Shown here: piece by piece, positions 57,085-64,000 of the stretch
How the letters are laid out: each line of letters opens with the position of its first letter
How positions within the stretch are numbered: the stretch's first letter is position 1
NCBI RefSeq assembly: GCF_001968835.1
Contig: NZ_MRDE01000046.1
Location: 1 to 64,000 of the forward strand
Direction of reading: 5' to 3'
DNA from: Tersicoccus phoenicis
GTDB lineage: Bacteria > Actinomycetota > Actinomycetes > Actinomycetales > Micrococcaceae
DNA length: 64,000 bases
Position numbers and translations under genes: made by a program
Notes under the pieces: model-generated
What the model saw: the letters and a program-made list of their open reading frames with translations, nothing else
Told to the model about the DNA's origin: nothing
Databases searched by the model: none

Positions 57085-57197
57085 GAGACTGGGGCCACTG
57101 CGGTCCCTCCCGGACGGACCGCATCCGGCTCCGGCACGCGCCGTTGTCGGTGCGCGGACGTAGGCTGACATCACCGGACGACCCCGGGAGGTGCATC

Positions 57198-58640
57198 ATG
57201 TCCGAGCCGCCCACCGCCGCCGCCACCCGTACCAACGTCACCGGGCTCGTCGTCGCCCTGCTGGTGGCCGTGTTCGCGTTCCAGCTCAACGCCTCGATGC
57301 TCTCCCCGGCGCTGGCGACGATGGAGCGGGAACTGCAGACCACGACGGCGGAGATCGGCCTGTCCCAGACGGCGTTCTTCACCGCGGCCGCCCTGTTCTC
57401 CCTCTTCCTGCCCCGCTGGGGTGACCTGATCGGCCGACGCCGGGTGCTGTCGTTGATGTTGCTCGTCACCGGCGTCGGCTGCGTCGTCTCGGCGCTGGCG
57501 CCGAGCGTCGGCGTCCTGTTCGTCGGCCGGATCATCCAGGGCGTTGCCGGGCCGGTGGTGCCGATCTGCCTCATCATGCTGCGCGTGCAGGTGCCGGATC
57601 AGAAGCTCTACGCGACCCTGCTCGGCGTCCTCACGGCCGTCAACGGCGGCATCGCCGGGGTGGACGCCCTCGCCGGCGGCTGGCTCGCCGGGACGTTCGG
57701 GTTCCGGTCCATTTTCTGGGTGATGGCGGTGATCTGCGCGATCGCGGTCGTCGCCGTCCGCGGGGCCACCGTCGAGTCGACCGCCGTCGAGACCCCGCCG
57801 ATGGACTGGAAGGGGGTCGCCCCGCTCGTGGTGGCCATCGGCTGCGCCCTGGTCGCGTTCAACCAGGCCGGGAACCTCGCGACGGCGAACTGGTTGATCG
57901 TCATCGTCCTGCTTCTCGTCGCGGCCGCCGCGTTCGCCGTGTTCTGGCGGATCGAGGACCGGTCCCCGCACCCGCTGGTCAGCACCCGTTACCTCCGGCA
58001 GCGCCGCACGTGGGCCCTGCTATCGACCACCCTGCTCACCATGACCGGCGTGTTCGCGATCATGAACGGGCTGATCCCCAACCTCGCGCAGGACCCGACC
58101 GCCGGGCCGGGTCTGGGCGCGGACGTCGTGTCCTGGGTGACGTTGACGCCGTACGCGCTCGCCGGGCTCGTACTCGGCCCGGTCGCCGGACGGCTGGCCG
58201 GCTCCTTCGGTTACCAGCGGGTGCTGCAGATCGGGCTGATCGGCACCGTCGTCGGGGTCGCCATCGCCGTCGTCACCGCCGCGGCCCCCTCGCCGGGATT
58301 ACTGCTGTTCGTGTCACTGTTCATCGGCGTCACCTACGCCGGTGTCTCCAACATCATGCTCAACGGGCTGGGCATCGTGCTCAGCCCCGAGGACAACCCC
58401 GGCTACCTGCCGGGTCTGAACGCCGGTGCCTTCAACCTCGGCGCGGGGATCAGCTTCGCGGTCCTGTTCGCCGTGGACACCCTGGTCGCCACCGGTTCGG
58501 GCCCGCGGGCCGGGTACACCGCCGGTATCGTGACCGGCGGAGTCCTCGTCCTGCTCGCACTCGCCGTCTCCGTCCTGATCCCACGGCCGGACCCGTCCGC
58601 CGTCGCCGCGCGGGTCGAGGGCGCGGGACCCGCCCACTGA
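57198..58640 (+). CDS. MFS transporter (DHA2-like)
   Basis: This 480-residue major facilitator has about 14 hydrophobic helices, in keeping with the DHA2 drug:H+ antiporter group. RWGDLIGRRRVLSLM (about 73-87) is the loop 2-3 signature. VGRIIQGVAGPVVP (about 110) and LAGGWLAGTFGFRSIFWV (about 153) are motif B and C equivalents. The substrate is unknown. ATG 57198 follows GGGAGG. The gene lies 33 bases before the nucleoside hydrolase on the same strand, so import or export of a nucleoside or sugar is possible. Confidence 0.88.
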   Translation: MSEPPTAAATRTNVTGLVVALLVAVFAFQLNASMLSPALATMERELQTTTAEIGLSQTAFFTAAALFSLFLPRWGDLIGRRRVLSLMLLVTGVGCVVSALAPSVGVLFVGRIIQGVAGPVVPICLIMLRVQVPDQKLYATLLGVLTAVNGGIAGVDALAGGWLAGTFGFRSIFWVMAVICAIAVVAVRGATVESTAVETPPMDWKGVAPLVVAIGCALVAFNQAGNLATANWLIVIVLLLVAAAAFAVFWRIEDRSPHPLVSTRYLRQRRTWALLSTTLLTMTGVFAIMNGLIPNLAQDPTAGPGLGADVVSWVTLTPYALAGLVLGPVAGRLAGSFGYQRVLQIGLIGTVVGVAIAVVTAAAPSPGLLLFVSLFIGVTYAGVSNIMLNGLGIVLSPEDNPGYLPGLNAGAFNLGAGISFAVLFAVDTLVATGSGPRAGYTAGIVTGGVLVLLALAVSVLIPRPDPSAVAARVEGAGPAH

Positions 58641-58673
58641 GCCCGACCCCCCGACGTGAGAGGAACGCCCGTC

Positions 58674-59666
58674 ATGGCCCGCAAGATCATCCTGGACTGC
58701 GACCCCGGGCATGACGACGCCGTCGCCATGATCCTGGCGCTCGGCAACCCGGCCATCGACCTGCTGGGGATCACCACCATCGGCGGGAACCAGACCCTCG
58801 CCAAGGTCACCCGGAACGCCCAGAGCATGCTGGCCGTGTGCGGGCGAGAGGACGTGCCGCTGCACGCGGGCTGTGTCCGGCCCTTGGTCCGTGCCCTCGA
58901 GGTGGCGCCCGGCATCCACGGCGAGTCCGGGCTGGACGGCGTCGACCTGCCCGAGCCCACGGTCGCCGTCGCCGAGACGCACGCCGTCGACTTCATCATC
59001 GACACGGTGATGGCGCACGAGCCGGGCACCGTCACCCTGGTGCCGACCGGGCCCCTGACCAACATCGCGCTCGCGGTGCGCAAGGAACCGCGCATCGCCG
59101 AGCGGGTGCAGGAAGTGGTGCTGATGGGCGGCGGCTACCACACCGGCAACTGGAGCGCCGTGGCCGAGTTCAACATCATCGTGGACCCCGAGGCCGCCCA
59201 CATCGTGATGAACGAGGCGTGGCCGTTGACCATGGTGGGCCTCGACCTGACGCATCAGGCCCTCGTCACGGCCGACGTCGAGGAGCGGATCCGCGCGATC
59301 GGATCCGAGTGCGCGGACGTGGTGCTCGGCCTGATGGCGTTCTTCCGGCAGGCCTACCGCGAGAACCAGGGCTTCGACGACCCACCCGTGCACGACCCCT
59401 GCACCGTCGCCTACCTGATCGACCCGGCCGTGATGACCACCCGCAAGGTGCCGCTGGACGTCGAACTGCGTGGCGAGCTGACCGTCGGCATGACGGTGGC
59501 GGACTTCCGGGTGCCGCCGCCGGCCGACTGCACCACCCAGGTCGCCGTCGACCTGGACCGCGAGCGGTTCTGGGACCTGGTCATCGACGCGATCGCGGCC
59601 GTCTCCCGTCCGCGACACAGCGGAGCCACCGCGGAGAACACCACCACCGAGGGAGCGACCCGATGA
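58674..59666 (+). CDS. Nucleoside hydrolase (RihA/RihB class)
   Basis: This 330-residue N-ribohydrolase splits nucleosides into base and ribose. The calcium-binding DCDPGHDDA motif (residues about 8-16) is intact. TIGGNQTLAKVTRNAQ, LVPTGPLTNIALA and VVLMGGGYHTGNWSAVAEFN (about 150) follow, with a His at the leaving-group position in PPVHDPCTVAYL (about 240). ATG 58674 is preferred over an upstream start. Its stop overlaps the ribokinase ATG, giving a coupled salvage pair. Confidence 0.95.
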   Translation: MARKIILDCDPGHDDAVAMILALGNPAIDLLGITTIGGNQTLAKVTRNAQSMLAVCGREDVPLHAGCVRPLVRALEVAPGIHGESGLDGVDLPEPTVAVAETHAVDFIIDTVMAHEPGTVTLVPTGPLTNIALAVRKEPRIAERVQEVVLMGGGYHTGNWSAVAEFNIIVDPEAAHIVMNEAWPLTMVGLDLTHQALVTADVEERIRAIGSECADVVLGLMAFFRQAYRENQGFDDPPVHDPCTVAYLIDPAVMTTRKVPLDVELRGELTVGMTVADFRVPPPADCTTQVAVDLDRERFWDLVIDAIAAVSRPRHSGATAENTTTEGATR

Positions 59667-60613
59667 GTACCACCACCCCGTCCGACGCCGTGATCGCCGT
59701 CGTCGGATCCATCAACGCCGACCTGTTCGTCCGTGTCGACCGGCACCCGAGACCCGGAGAGACCGTCCTCGGCACCGGCGGGTCCGTTGCTCAGGGCGGC
59801 AAGGGCGCCAACCAGGCGGTCGCCGCCGCCCGGCTCGGTGCCCGCGTCCGGCTCGTCGGCGCCGTCGGCACGGACGCCCACGCCGATCAGGCGCTCGCGC
59901 TGCTGAAGGACGCCGACGTCGACCTCACCGCCGTCAGCACGGTGGACGAGCCCACCGGACTGGCCATCGTCCAGGTCGACCGCGCGGGTGAGAACAGCAT
60001 CGTCGTCGTCCCCGGCGCCAACGGGACCGTCGACGCCGCGATGGTCGGCGCCGCCGCGGAGGTGATCCAGGACGCCGCCATCGTCGTGATCCAGGGCGAG
60101 ATCCCGGTCGACGGCATCGAACGCGCGGCCCAGCTGTGTACCGGCCGGCTGATCTTCAACACCGCGCCCGTGCCGGACGAGATCGATCTCGACGTCGTGC
60201 GCGCCGCCGACCCGCTCGTCGTCAACGAGCACGAGGGACTGCTGCTGCTCGGGAAGCTCGCGCCACCGCCCACGGGGCCGGGGGAGCGCGGCTACCGCGA
60301 CCTCGAGGCCGCGGACGTCGTGCAGCGGCTCCGGGACACCGGCGTGCGGTCCGTCGTGATGACGCTCGGCAGCGCCGGGGCCCTCGTCACCGAGCGCGGG
60401 GCGATCGTCCCGGTGCTGGCGCCGACGGTCGACGCCGTGGACACCACCGGGGCGGGTGACGCCTTCGTCGGCGCGCTGGCGATGGGGCTCGCCCGGGGGG
60501 ACGCGCTGATCGACGCCGCCCGGGTGGCCGCCCGCGTCGGTGCCTTCACCTGCCGCTCCGCCGGTGCTCAGCCTTCCTACCCGTGGGCCCGCGACGCCCT
60601 GCCCGACGTCTGA
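59663..60613 (+). CDS. rbsK: Ribokinase
   Basis: This 316-residue PfkB-family sugar kinase has GSINADLFVRVDRHPRPGET, the ribokinase N-terminus. GGSVAQGGKGANQAVAAARLG (about 40-60) is the substrate-binding signature. APTVDAVDTTGAGDAFVGAL (about 257) contains the catalytic Asp and anion-hole glycines. NTAPVPDEI and VVNEHEG are also standard. It would phosphorylate the ribose released by the upstream hydrolase. ATG 59663 overlaps that gene's stop. Confidence 0.95.
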   Translation: MSTTTPSDAVIAVVGSINADLFVRVDRHPRPGETVLGTGGSVAQGGKGANQAVAAARLGARVRLVGAVGTDAHADQALALLKDADVDLTAVSTVDEPTGLAIVQVDRAGENSIVVVPGANGTVDAAMVGAAAEVIQDAAIVVIQGEIPVDGIERAAQLCTGRLIFNTAPVPDEIDLDVVRAADPLVVNEHEGLLLLGKLAPPPTGPGERGYRDLEAADVVQRLRDTGVRSVVMTLGSAGALVTERGAIVPVLAPTVDAVDTTGAGDAFVGALAMGLARGDALIDAARVAARVGAFTCRSAGAQPSYPWARDALPDV

Positions 60614-60643
60614 GGCCGGTCCCTCCGGCGGTGCCCGGAGAGA

Positions 60644-60682
60644 GCGCAGCACGCGGGCCTCCGACGCGCGGCGCAGCACGCG
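60644..60682. repeat. Short direct repeat gcgcagcacgcg
   Basis: Two exact 12-base copies lie at 60644-60655 and 60671-60682, 27 bases apart, between the ribokinase and the M20 gene. The purpose is unknown; it may be chance in a GC-rich gap. Confidence 0.4.
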
Positions 60683-60728
60683 AGTAGGGTCGGGAGCACC
60701 GACCTCTTCCGGCAATTGAAAGGGCACC

Positions 60729-61973
60729 GTGAACGCCTCCTCCGCCGACCTGACCGCTTCCCTGCTCGACGATGCCCGCGCGTTGCACCCGGACATCGCG
60801 GACCTGCGCCACCGGCTGCACCGCGAGCCGGAGGTCGGCCTGGACCTGCCCCGCACGCAGGAGAAGGTGCTCGGCTGGCTGGACGGACTCGGCTACGAGA
60901 TCAGCACCGGCACCGAAACCACCTCCGTCACCGCGGTGCTCCGCGGCGGTGCCACCGCGAGTTCGGACGGCGAGCGCCCGACCGTGCTGCTGCGCGGCGA
61001 CATGGACGCGCTGCCGGTGCAGGAGCAGACCGGGCAGCCGTTCAGCTCCGAGATCGACGGGGTGATGCACGCCTGCGGCCACGACCTGCACACCTCCATG
61101 CTGGCCGGTGCCGCGACCCTGCTCTCCGTTCGTCGGGACCGGCTCGCCGGCGACGTCGTGCTGATGTTCCAGCCGGGGGAGGAAGGGTTCGACGGCGCCG
61201 GCGTGATGATCCGCGAGGGCGTGCTCGACGCCGCCGATCGGCGGCCCGACGCCGCCTTCGGCATGCACGTGGCCAGCGCGCTGGCGCCGAGCGGCATGGT
61301 GTTCTCCCGGGCCGGTGCTATGATGAGCGGTTCCTCCGGCCTGGACGTGACCGTGCACGGGGCCGGCGGCCACGGTTCGACGCCGTTCCGGTCGAAGGAC
61401 CCGGTGACCGTCGCCGCGGAGATCGTCACCGCGCTGCAGACCCTGGTGACTCGTCGGTTCGACGTGTTCGACCCGGTCGTCATCACCGTCGGCTCCCTGC
61501 ACGCCGGGACGAAGCGGAACATCATCCCCGACGACGCGCGGATCGAGGCGACCGTCCGGTCCTTCTCCGACCAGGCGCGGGCCCGGCTGGCCGAGATCGT
61601 GCCGCCGCTGGTCCGCGGGATCGCCGAGAGCCACGGCCTCACCGCGACCGTCGACTATCGCGACGAGTACCCGGTCACCATCAACGACGCCGGCGAGAGC
61701 GACTTCGCCCGCGGCGTCGTGACCGAACTGCTCGGCGACCAGCGCTACAGCGCGATGCCGAACCCACTGGCCGGGTCGGAGGACTTCTCCCGGGTGCTCG
61801 CCGCGGTGCCCGGCGCGTTCCTCTTCCTCTCGGCTGTCCCAGAGGGGGTCGATCACGAGACCGCGGACTACAACCACTCGGCGCGGGCCACGTTCGACGA
61901 CGCGGTCCTGGCCGACGGTGCCGCGCTGTACGCCCGGTTGGCCATCGACCGGATCGCCGTCGGTACCCGCTGA
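60729..61973 (+). CDS. M20-family amidohydrolase/carboxypeptidase
   Basis: This 414-residue metalloenzyme resembles hippurate hydrolases and IAA-amino acid hydrolases. LRGDMDALPVQEQTG (about 93) and HACGHDLHTSMLAGAA (about 114-129) carry the zinc ligands. MFQPGEEGFDGAGVM (about 150) has the catalytic Glu. GGHGSTPFRSKDPV (about 216) lies in the dimerisation domain, and PNPLAGSEDFS (about 346) near the last ligand His. A GTG start at 60729 follows AAAGGG. Substrates are N-acyl amino acids or similar amides, not resolvable further. Confidence 0.93.
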   Translation: MNASSADLTASLLDDARALHPDIADLRHRLHREPEVGLDLPRTQEKVLGWLDGLGYEISTGTETTSVTAVLRGGATASSDGERPTVLLRGDMDALPVQEQTGQPFSSEIDGVMHACGHDLHTSMLAGAATLLSVRRDRLAGDVVLMFQPGEEGFDGAGVMIREGVLDAADRRPDAAFGMHVASALAPSGMVFSRAGAMMSGSSGLDVTVHGAGGHGSTPFRSKDPVTVAAEIVTALQTLVTRRFDVFDPVVITVGSLHAGTKRNIIPDDARIEATVRSFSDQARARLAEIVPPLVRGIAESHGLTATVDYRDEYPVTINDAGESDFARGVVTELLGDQRYSAMPNPLAGSEDFSRVLAAVPGAFLFLSAVPEGVDHETADYNHSARATFDDAVLADGAALYARLAIDRIAVGTR

Positions 61974-61995
61974 GGCGTGTCGCGACCCCGAATGT

Positions 61996-62062
61996 GAGTT
62001 AGCCGGCTGCGCCCGAAATGCGTGCTCAAAGAGCCCCGCGTTCGGGCGTAACCGACTGACTC
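61996..62062. repeat. 22-bp imperfect inverted repeat (long hairpin)
   Basis: gagttagccggctgcgcccg plus aa (61996-62017) pairs with the segment 62041-62062 at 18 of 22 positions across a 23-base loop. It lies 22 bases after the M20 stop and before the second MBL gene, so it can serve as a terminator or be a mobile palindrome. Confidence 0.7.
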
Positions 62063-62116
62063 AGTGGGACGCGTCGACCGCTGGTCCCGTGGTATCCCGA
62101 AGAGGAGGATGAGCCG

Positions 62117-62728
62117 ATGACCGCCATCCACGCCGTCGTCATGGAGATCGCCATCCCGGCCGGAGCTCTCGGGCCGGACCCGGTCACCGTGGACGTCCGC
62201 GCCCATCTGGTTCCCCATGCGACCGGTCTGCTCCTCGTCGACACCGGCATGGACGCAGACGGCGCCGCGCTCGACGCGACACTGGACGAGATCAGTGCGA
62301 CTTGGTCCGACGTCTCCCACGTGGTCATCACGCACGGCCATCCGGACCACGTCGGCGGGCTGGATCACGTACGGGCGGTTGCACCGCACGCGCGCGTGCT
62401 GGCCCACCCGGAGGAACGGGTGCCGGACGCCGAGCCGCTGGCGGACCAGCAGGTGGTCGGTCCGCTGCGGGCGATCGCGACCCCCGGACACACCGCCGAA
62501 CACCTCTCCTTCCTGCACGAGGACGCGAACACCCTCTTCGTCGGGGACTGTCTCGGCACGGTCGGCGGGAGGGTGAACCGCGCACCACGGCCCTTCACCG
62601 CCGATGTCGATCAGGCCGAAAGGACGCTGCACGACCTGCTCCGGTTCCGGGATGCCCGGATGATCTTCGCTCACGGTCCCGAGGTCGCGGATCCGTGGGA
62701 TCAGCTGGACCGGCTTCTCGCCGCCTGA
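62117..62728 (+). CDS. MBL-fold metallo-hydrolase
   Basis: This 203-residue metallo-beta-lactamase-fold protein has VVITHGHPDHVGG (about residues 75-87), the core HxHxDH zinc motif. ATPGHTAEHLSFL (about 121) gives the next His, VGDCLG (about 141) the bridging Asp, and FAHGPEV (about 186) the last His. It is shorter than glyoxalase II and lacks its C-terminal domain, so it is probably a thioesterase- or lactonase-like enzyme with unknown substrate. ATG 62117 follows GAGGAGGATGAG. It is separate from the MBL gene at 191-934 and not closely similar. Confidence 0.88.
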   Translation: MTAIHAVVMEIAIPAGALGPDPVTVDVRAHLVPHATGLLLVDTGMDADGAALDATLDEISATWSDVSHVVITHGHPDHVGGLDHVRAVAPHARVLAHPEERVPDAEPLADQQVVGPLRAIATPGHTAEHLSFLHEDANTLFVGDCLGTVGGRVNRAPRPFTADVDQAERTLHDLLRFRDARMIFAHGPEVADPWDQLDRLLAA

Positions 62729-62879
62729 CGTCCGATCCTCGCCGCTGAGGGCGGAGGGTGACGGACCGGCGACAGACCGCCTCGCCTGAACTGAACCGAC
62801 CGGCTCACGCCGTCGACAGCAGGCTGATAATCTCCTCTCGAGTCGAAGAGCGGATGATCACGTCGAGAGGGCAGTTCTG

Positions 62880-64000
62880 ATGGTTGATACTGCCAGCCTC
62901 ATGTTCGTGGCCGCTGGTGTCGCGGTGTCAGCAGCGGCCGTGCTGCCACGGCTCCTCGTCCGGGCGCCGGTGTCGATGCCCATGGTCTTCCTCGGCGCCG
63001 GAGTGGCGGCCTTCGCCCTCATCGGCGAGTTGCCGGACCCGAATCCTGTGACGAACAACGGTGTGGCCCTGCAATTGAGCGAGATCTGCGTGATCATCTC
63101 TCTGATGGGTGCCGGGCTGGCGTTGGACCGACCCGTCGGTTGGCGACGGTGGGGTACGACGTGGCGGCTGTTGGGTATCGCGATGCCGGTGTGCATCCTG
63201 GTCCTGGCGCTCGCCGGATGGTTGATCCTCGGGCTGAGCGTCGCCGCCGCCTTGCTCGTGGCTGCCGCCCTGGCCCCGACCGACCCCGTGTTGGCCTCGG
63301 AGGTGCAAGTGGGGGAGCCCTCCGAGAATCAGGAGGACCTGGAGAGAGAGGACGAGGTCCGGTTCAGCCTCACCGCCGAGGCCGGACTCAACGACGGTCT
63401 CAGCTTTCCGTTCGTCTACCTGGCGATCGCGTTGAGCGTGGTGGGTACTGCGCCGGACGCGTGGCTGCCTGACTTTCTCGCCGTCGACCTCGCGTGGCGC
63501 ATCGCGATCGGCTGCGTGACCGGTTGGCTGGTCGGCAAGCTGCTGGGGCGCATCTTCTTCCGGTCCTCGGTCGAGAGCGTTCGGATGGCAGCGCACTCCG
63601 AGGGGTTCGTTGCCCTGGCTGCCACCTTCCTTGCCTATGGGACAGCCCAGATGGTCGAGGGCTACGGCTTCGTCGCCGTCTTCGTGTGCGCCGTCACCAT
63701 CCGGTCCGCAGAGCGGACCCACGGCTACCACGGCGTCCTGCACAGCTACATCGAGCAGCTCGAGCGATTGCTCACGGTGGTGGTCGTCGTGCTGCTGGGT
63801 GGTGCCGTCGCCCGCGGCCTGCTGGCCGGTACCACGTGGCTCGAGATCCTGGTCGCGGCGATGTTCCTGTTCTTGATCCGTCCGTTGACCGGTTGGGTCA
63901 GCCTCGCTCGGGGACGTACCGGGCCATGGGAACGATTGGTGATCGCCTTTTTCGGGGTCCGGGGCGTGGGGTCGATCTACTACGTCAGCTACGCCCTGTC
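62880..64000 (+). CDS. NhaP-type sodium/proton antiporter, 3' end outside the window
   Basis: The frame opens at ATG 62880 and runs beyond base 64000, giving at least 373 residues. It is a CPA1-type cation:proton antiporter with about ten visible helices. ALAPTDPVLASEV is the family's ion-site T-D-P motif, and SLTAEAGLNDGLSFPFVYLAIA carries the second key Glu-Asn-Asp element. A short acidic loop (GEPSENQEDLEREDE) lies between them. AFFGVRGVGSIYYVSYAL near the edge is the conserved late-helix motif. A GAGAGGG site lies upstream. It probably functions in Na+ or pH homeostasis. Confidence 0.88.
   Translation, partial: MVDTASLMFVAAGVAVSAAAVLPRLLVRAPVSMPMVFLGAGVAAFALIGELPDPNPVTNNGVALQLSEICVIISLMGAGLALDRPVGWRRWGTTWRLLGIAMPVCILVLALAGWLILGLSVAAALLVAAALAPTDPVLASEVQVGEPSENQEDLEREDEVRFSLTAEAGLNDGLSFPFVYLAIALSVVGTAPDAWLPDFLAVDLAWRIAIGCVTGWLVGKLLGRIFFRSSVESVRMAAHSEGFVALAATFLAYGTAQMVEGYGFVAVFVCAVTIRSAERTHGYHGVLHSYIEQLERLLTVVVVVLLGGAVARGLLAGTTWLEILVAAMFLFLIRPLTGWVSLARGRTGPWERLVIAFFGVRGVGSIYYVSYAL

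Overview
The window is about 70% GC or higher, densely coded, with many 4-base ATGA/GTGA start-stop overlaps and frequent GTG starts. It carries a Ku/LigD end-joining pair, an HspR-type HAIR operator, lipoproteins and TAT exports, and actinobacterial families such as DUF6457, DUF6153, DUF3105 and excalibur. Together these point to a chromosomal segment of a high-GC actinomycete. The genus cannot be fixed from the sequence alone. No rRNA, tRNA or CRISPR array was seen.

Layout. 1-4.5 kb: end of an IS110-type transposase, a metallo-beta-lactamase-fold hydrolase, a double-VOC protein, then an overlapping SRAP / AI-2E permease / PAP2 set. 4.5-8.3 kb: repeats, then divergent ligD and ku (non-homologous end joining). 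8.3-15 kb: DrrAB-like ABC exporter, old-yellow-enzyme oxidoreductase, CPBP-like membrane protein, threonine aldolase, Nudix and phosphoesterase. 15-25.5 kb: a large molybdenum cofactor region with moeA1-DUF6457-mobA-moaD-moaA on the minus strand, modA-modB (no modC), moeA2, a DHFR-family reductase, and moaC-mog-moaE. It is interrupted by a guanidine-III riboswitch driving an SMR guanidinium exporter. 25.6-33.3 kb: large-subunit catalase, zinc alcohol dehydrogenase, a ClpC-like chaperone behind a HAIR operator, and a D-threonine aldolase/D-serine dehydratase-like enzyme.

33.3-45 kb is accessory. It holds a toxin-antitoxin pair whose MazF toxin is internally deleted, a secreted HNH (DUF1524)-excalibur lipoprotein, two flavin disulfide reductases (one a MerA), a HicAB pair, and a 1657-residue single-chain type ISP restriction-modification enzyme. 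45-50 kb is a tightly overlapping envelope operon (DUF6153-like protein, BNR-repeat lipoprotein, TAT multicopper oxidase, extra Lgt, DUF3105 protein, small membrane protein) behind a possible CsoR-type operator, probably for copper handling. 50-57 kb: an OGG-fold-like protein, an alkaline phosphatase behind a PHO-box-like repeat, small hypotheticals, OsmC, a YbdK-like ligase and a DUF2254 membrane protein. 57-64 kb: an MFS transporter, a nucleoside hydrolase-ribokinase pair, an M20 amidohydrolase, a second MBL-fold hydrolase, and an NhaP-type antiporter running off the end.

The strongest items for follow-up are the guanidine-III riboswitch/exporter inside the Mo-cofactor region, the multicopper oxidase-Lgt-DUF3105 operon, the OGG-fold-like gene under its own palindromic operator, the HAIR-controlled ClpC-like gene, the decayed mazF, and a pair of 61-base inverted-repeat elements over 50 kb apart.
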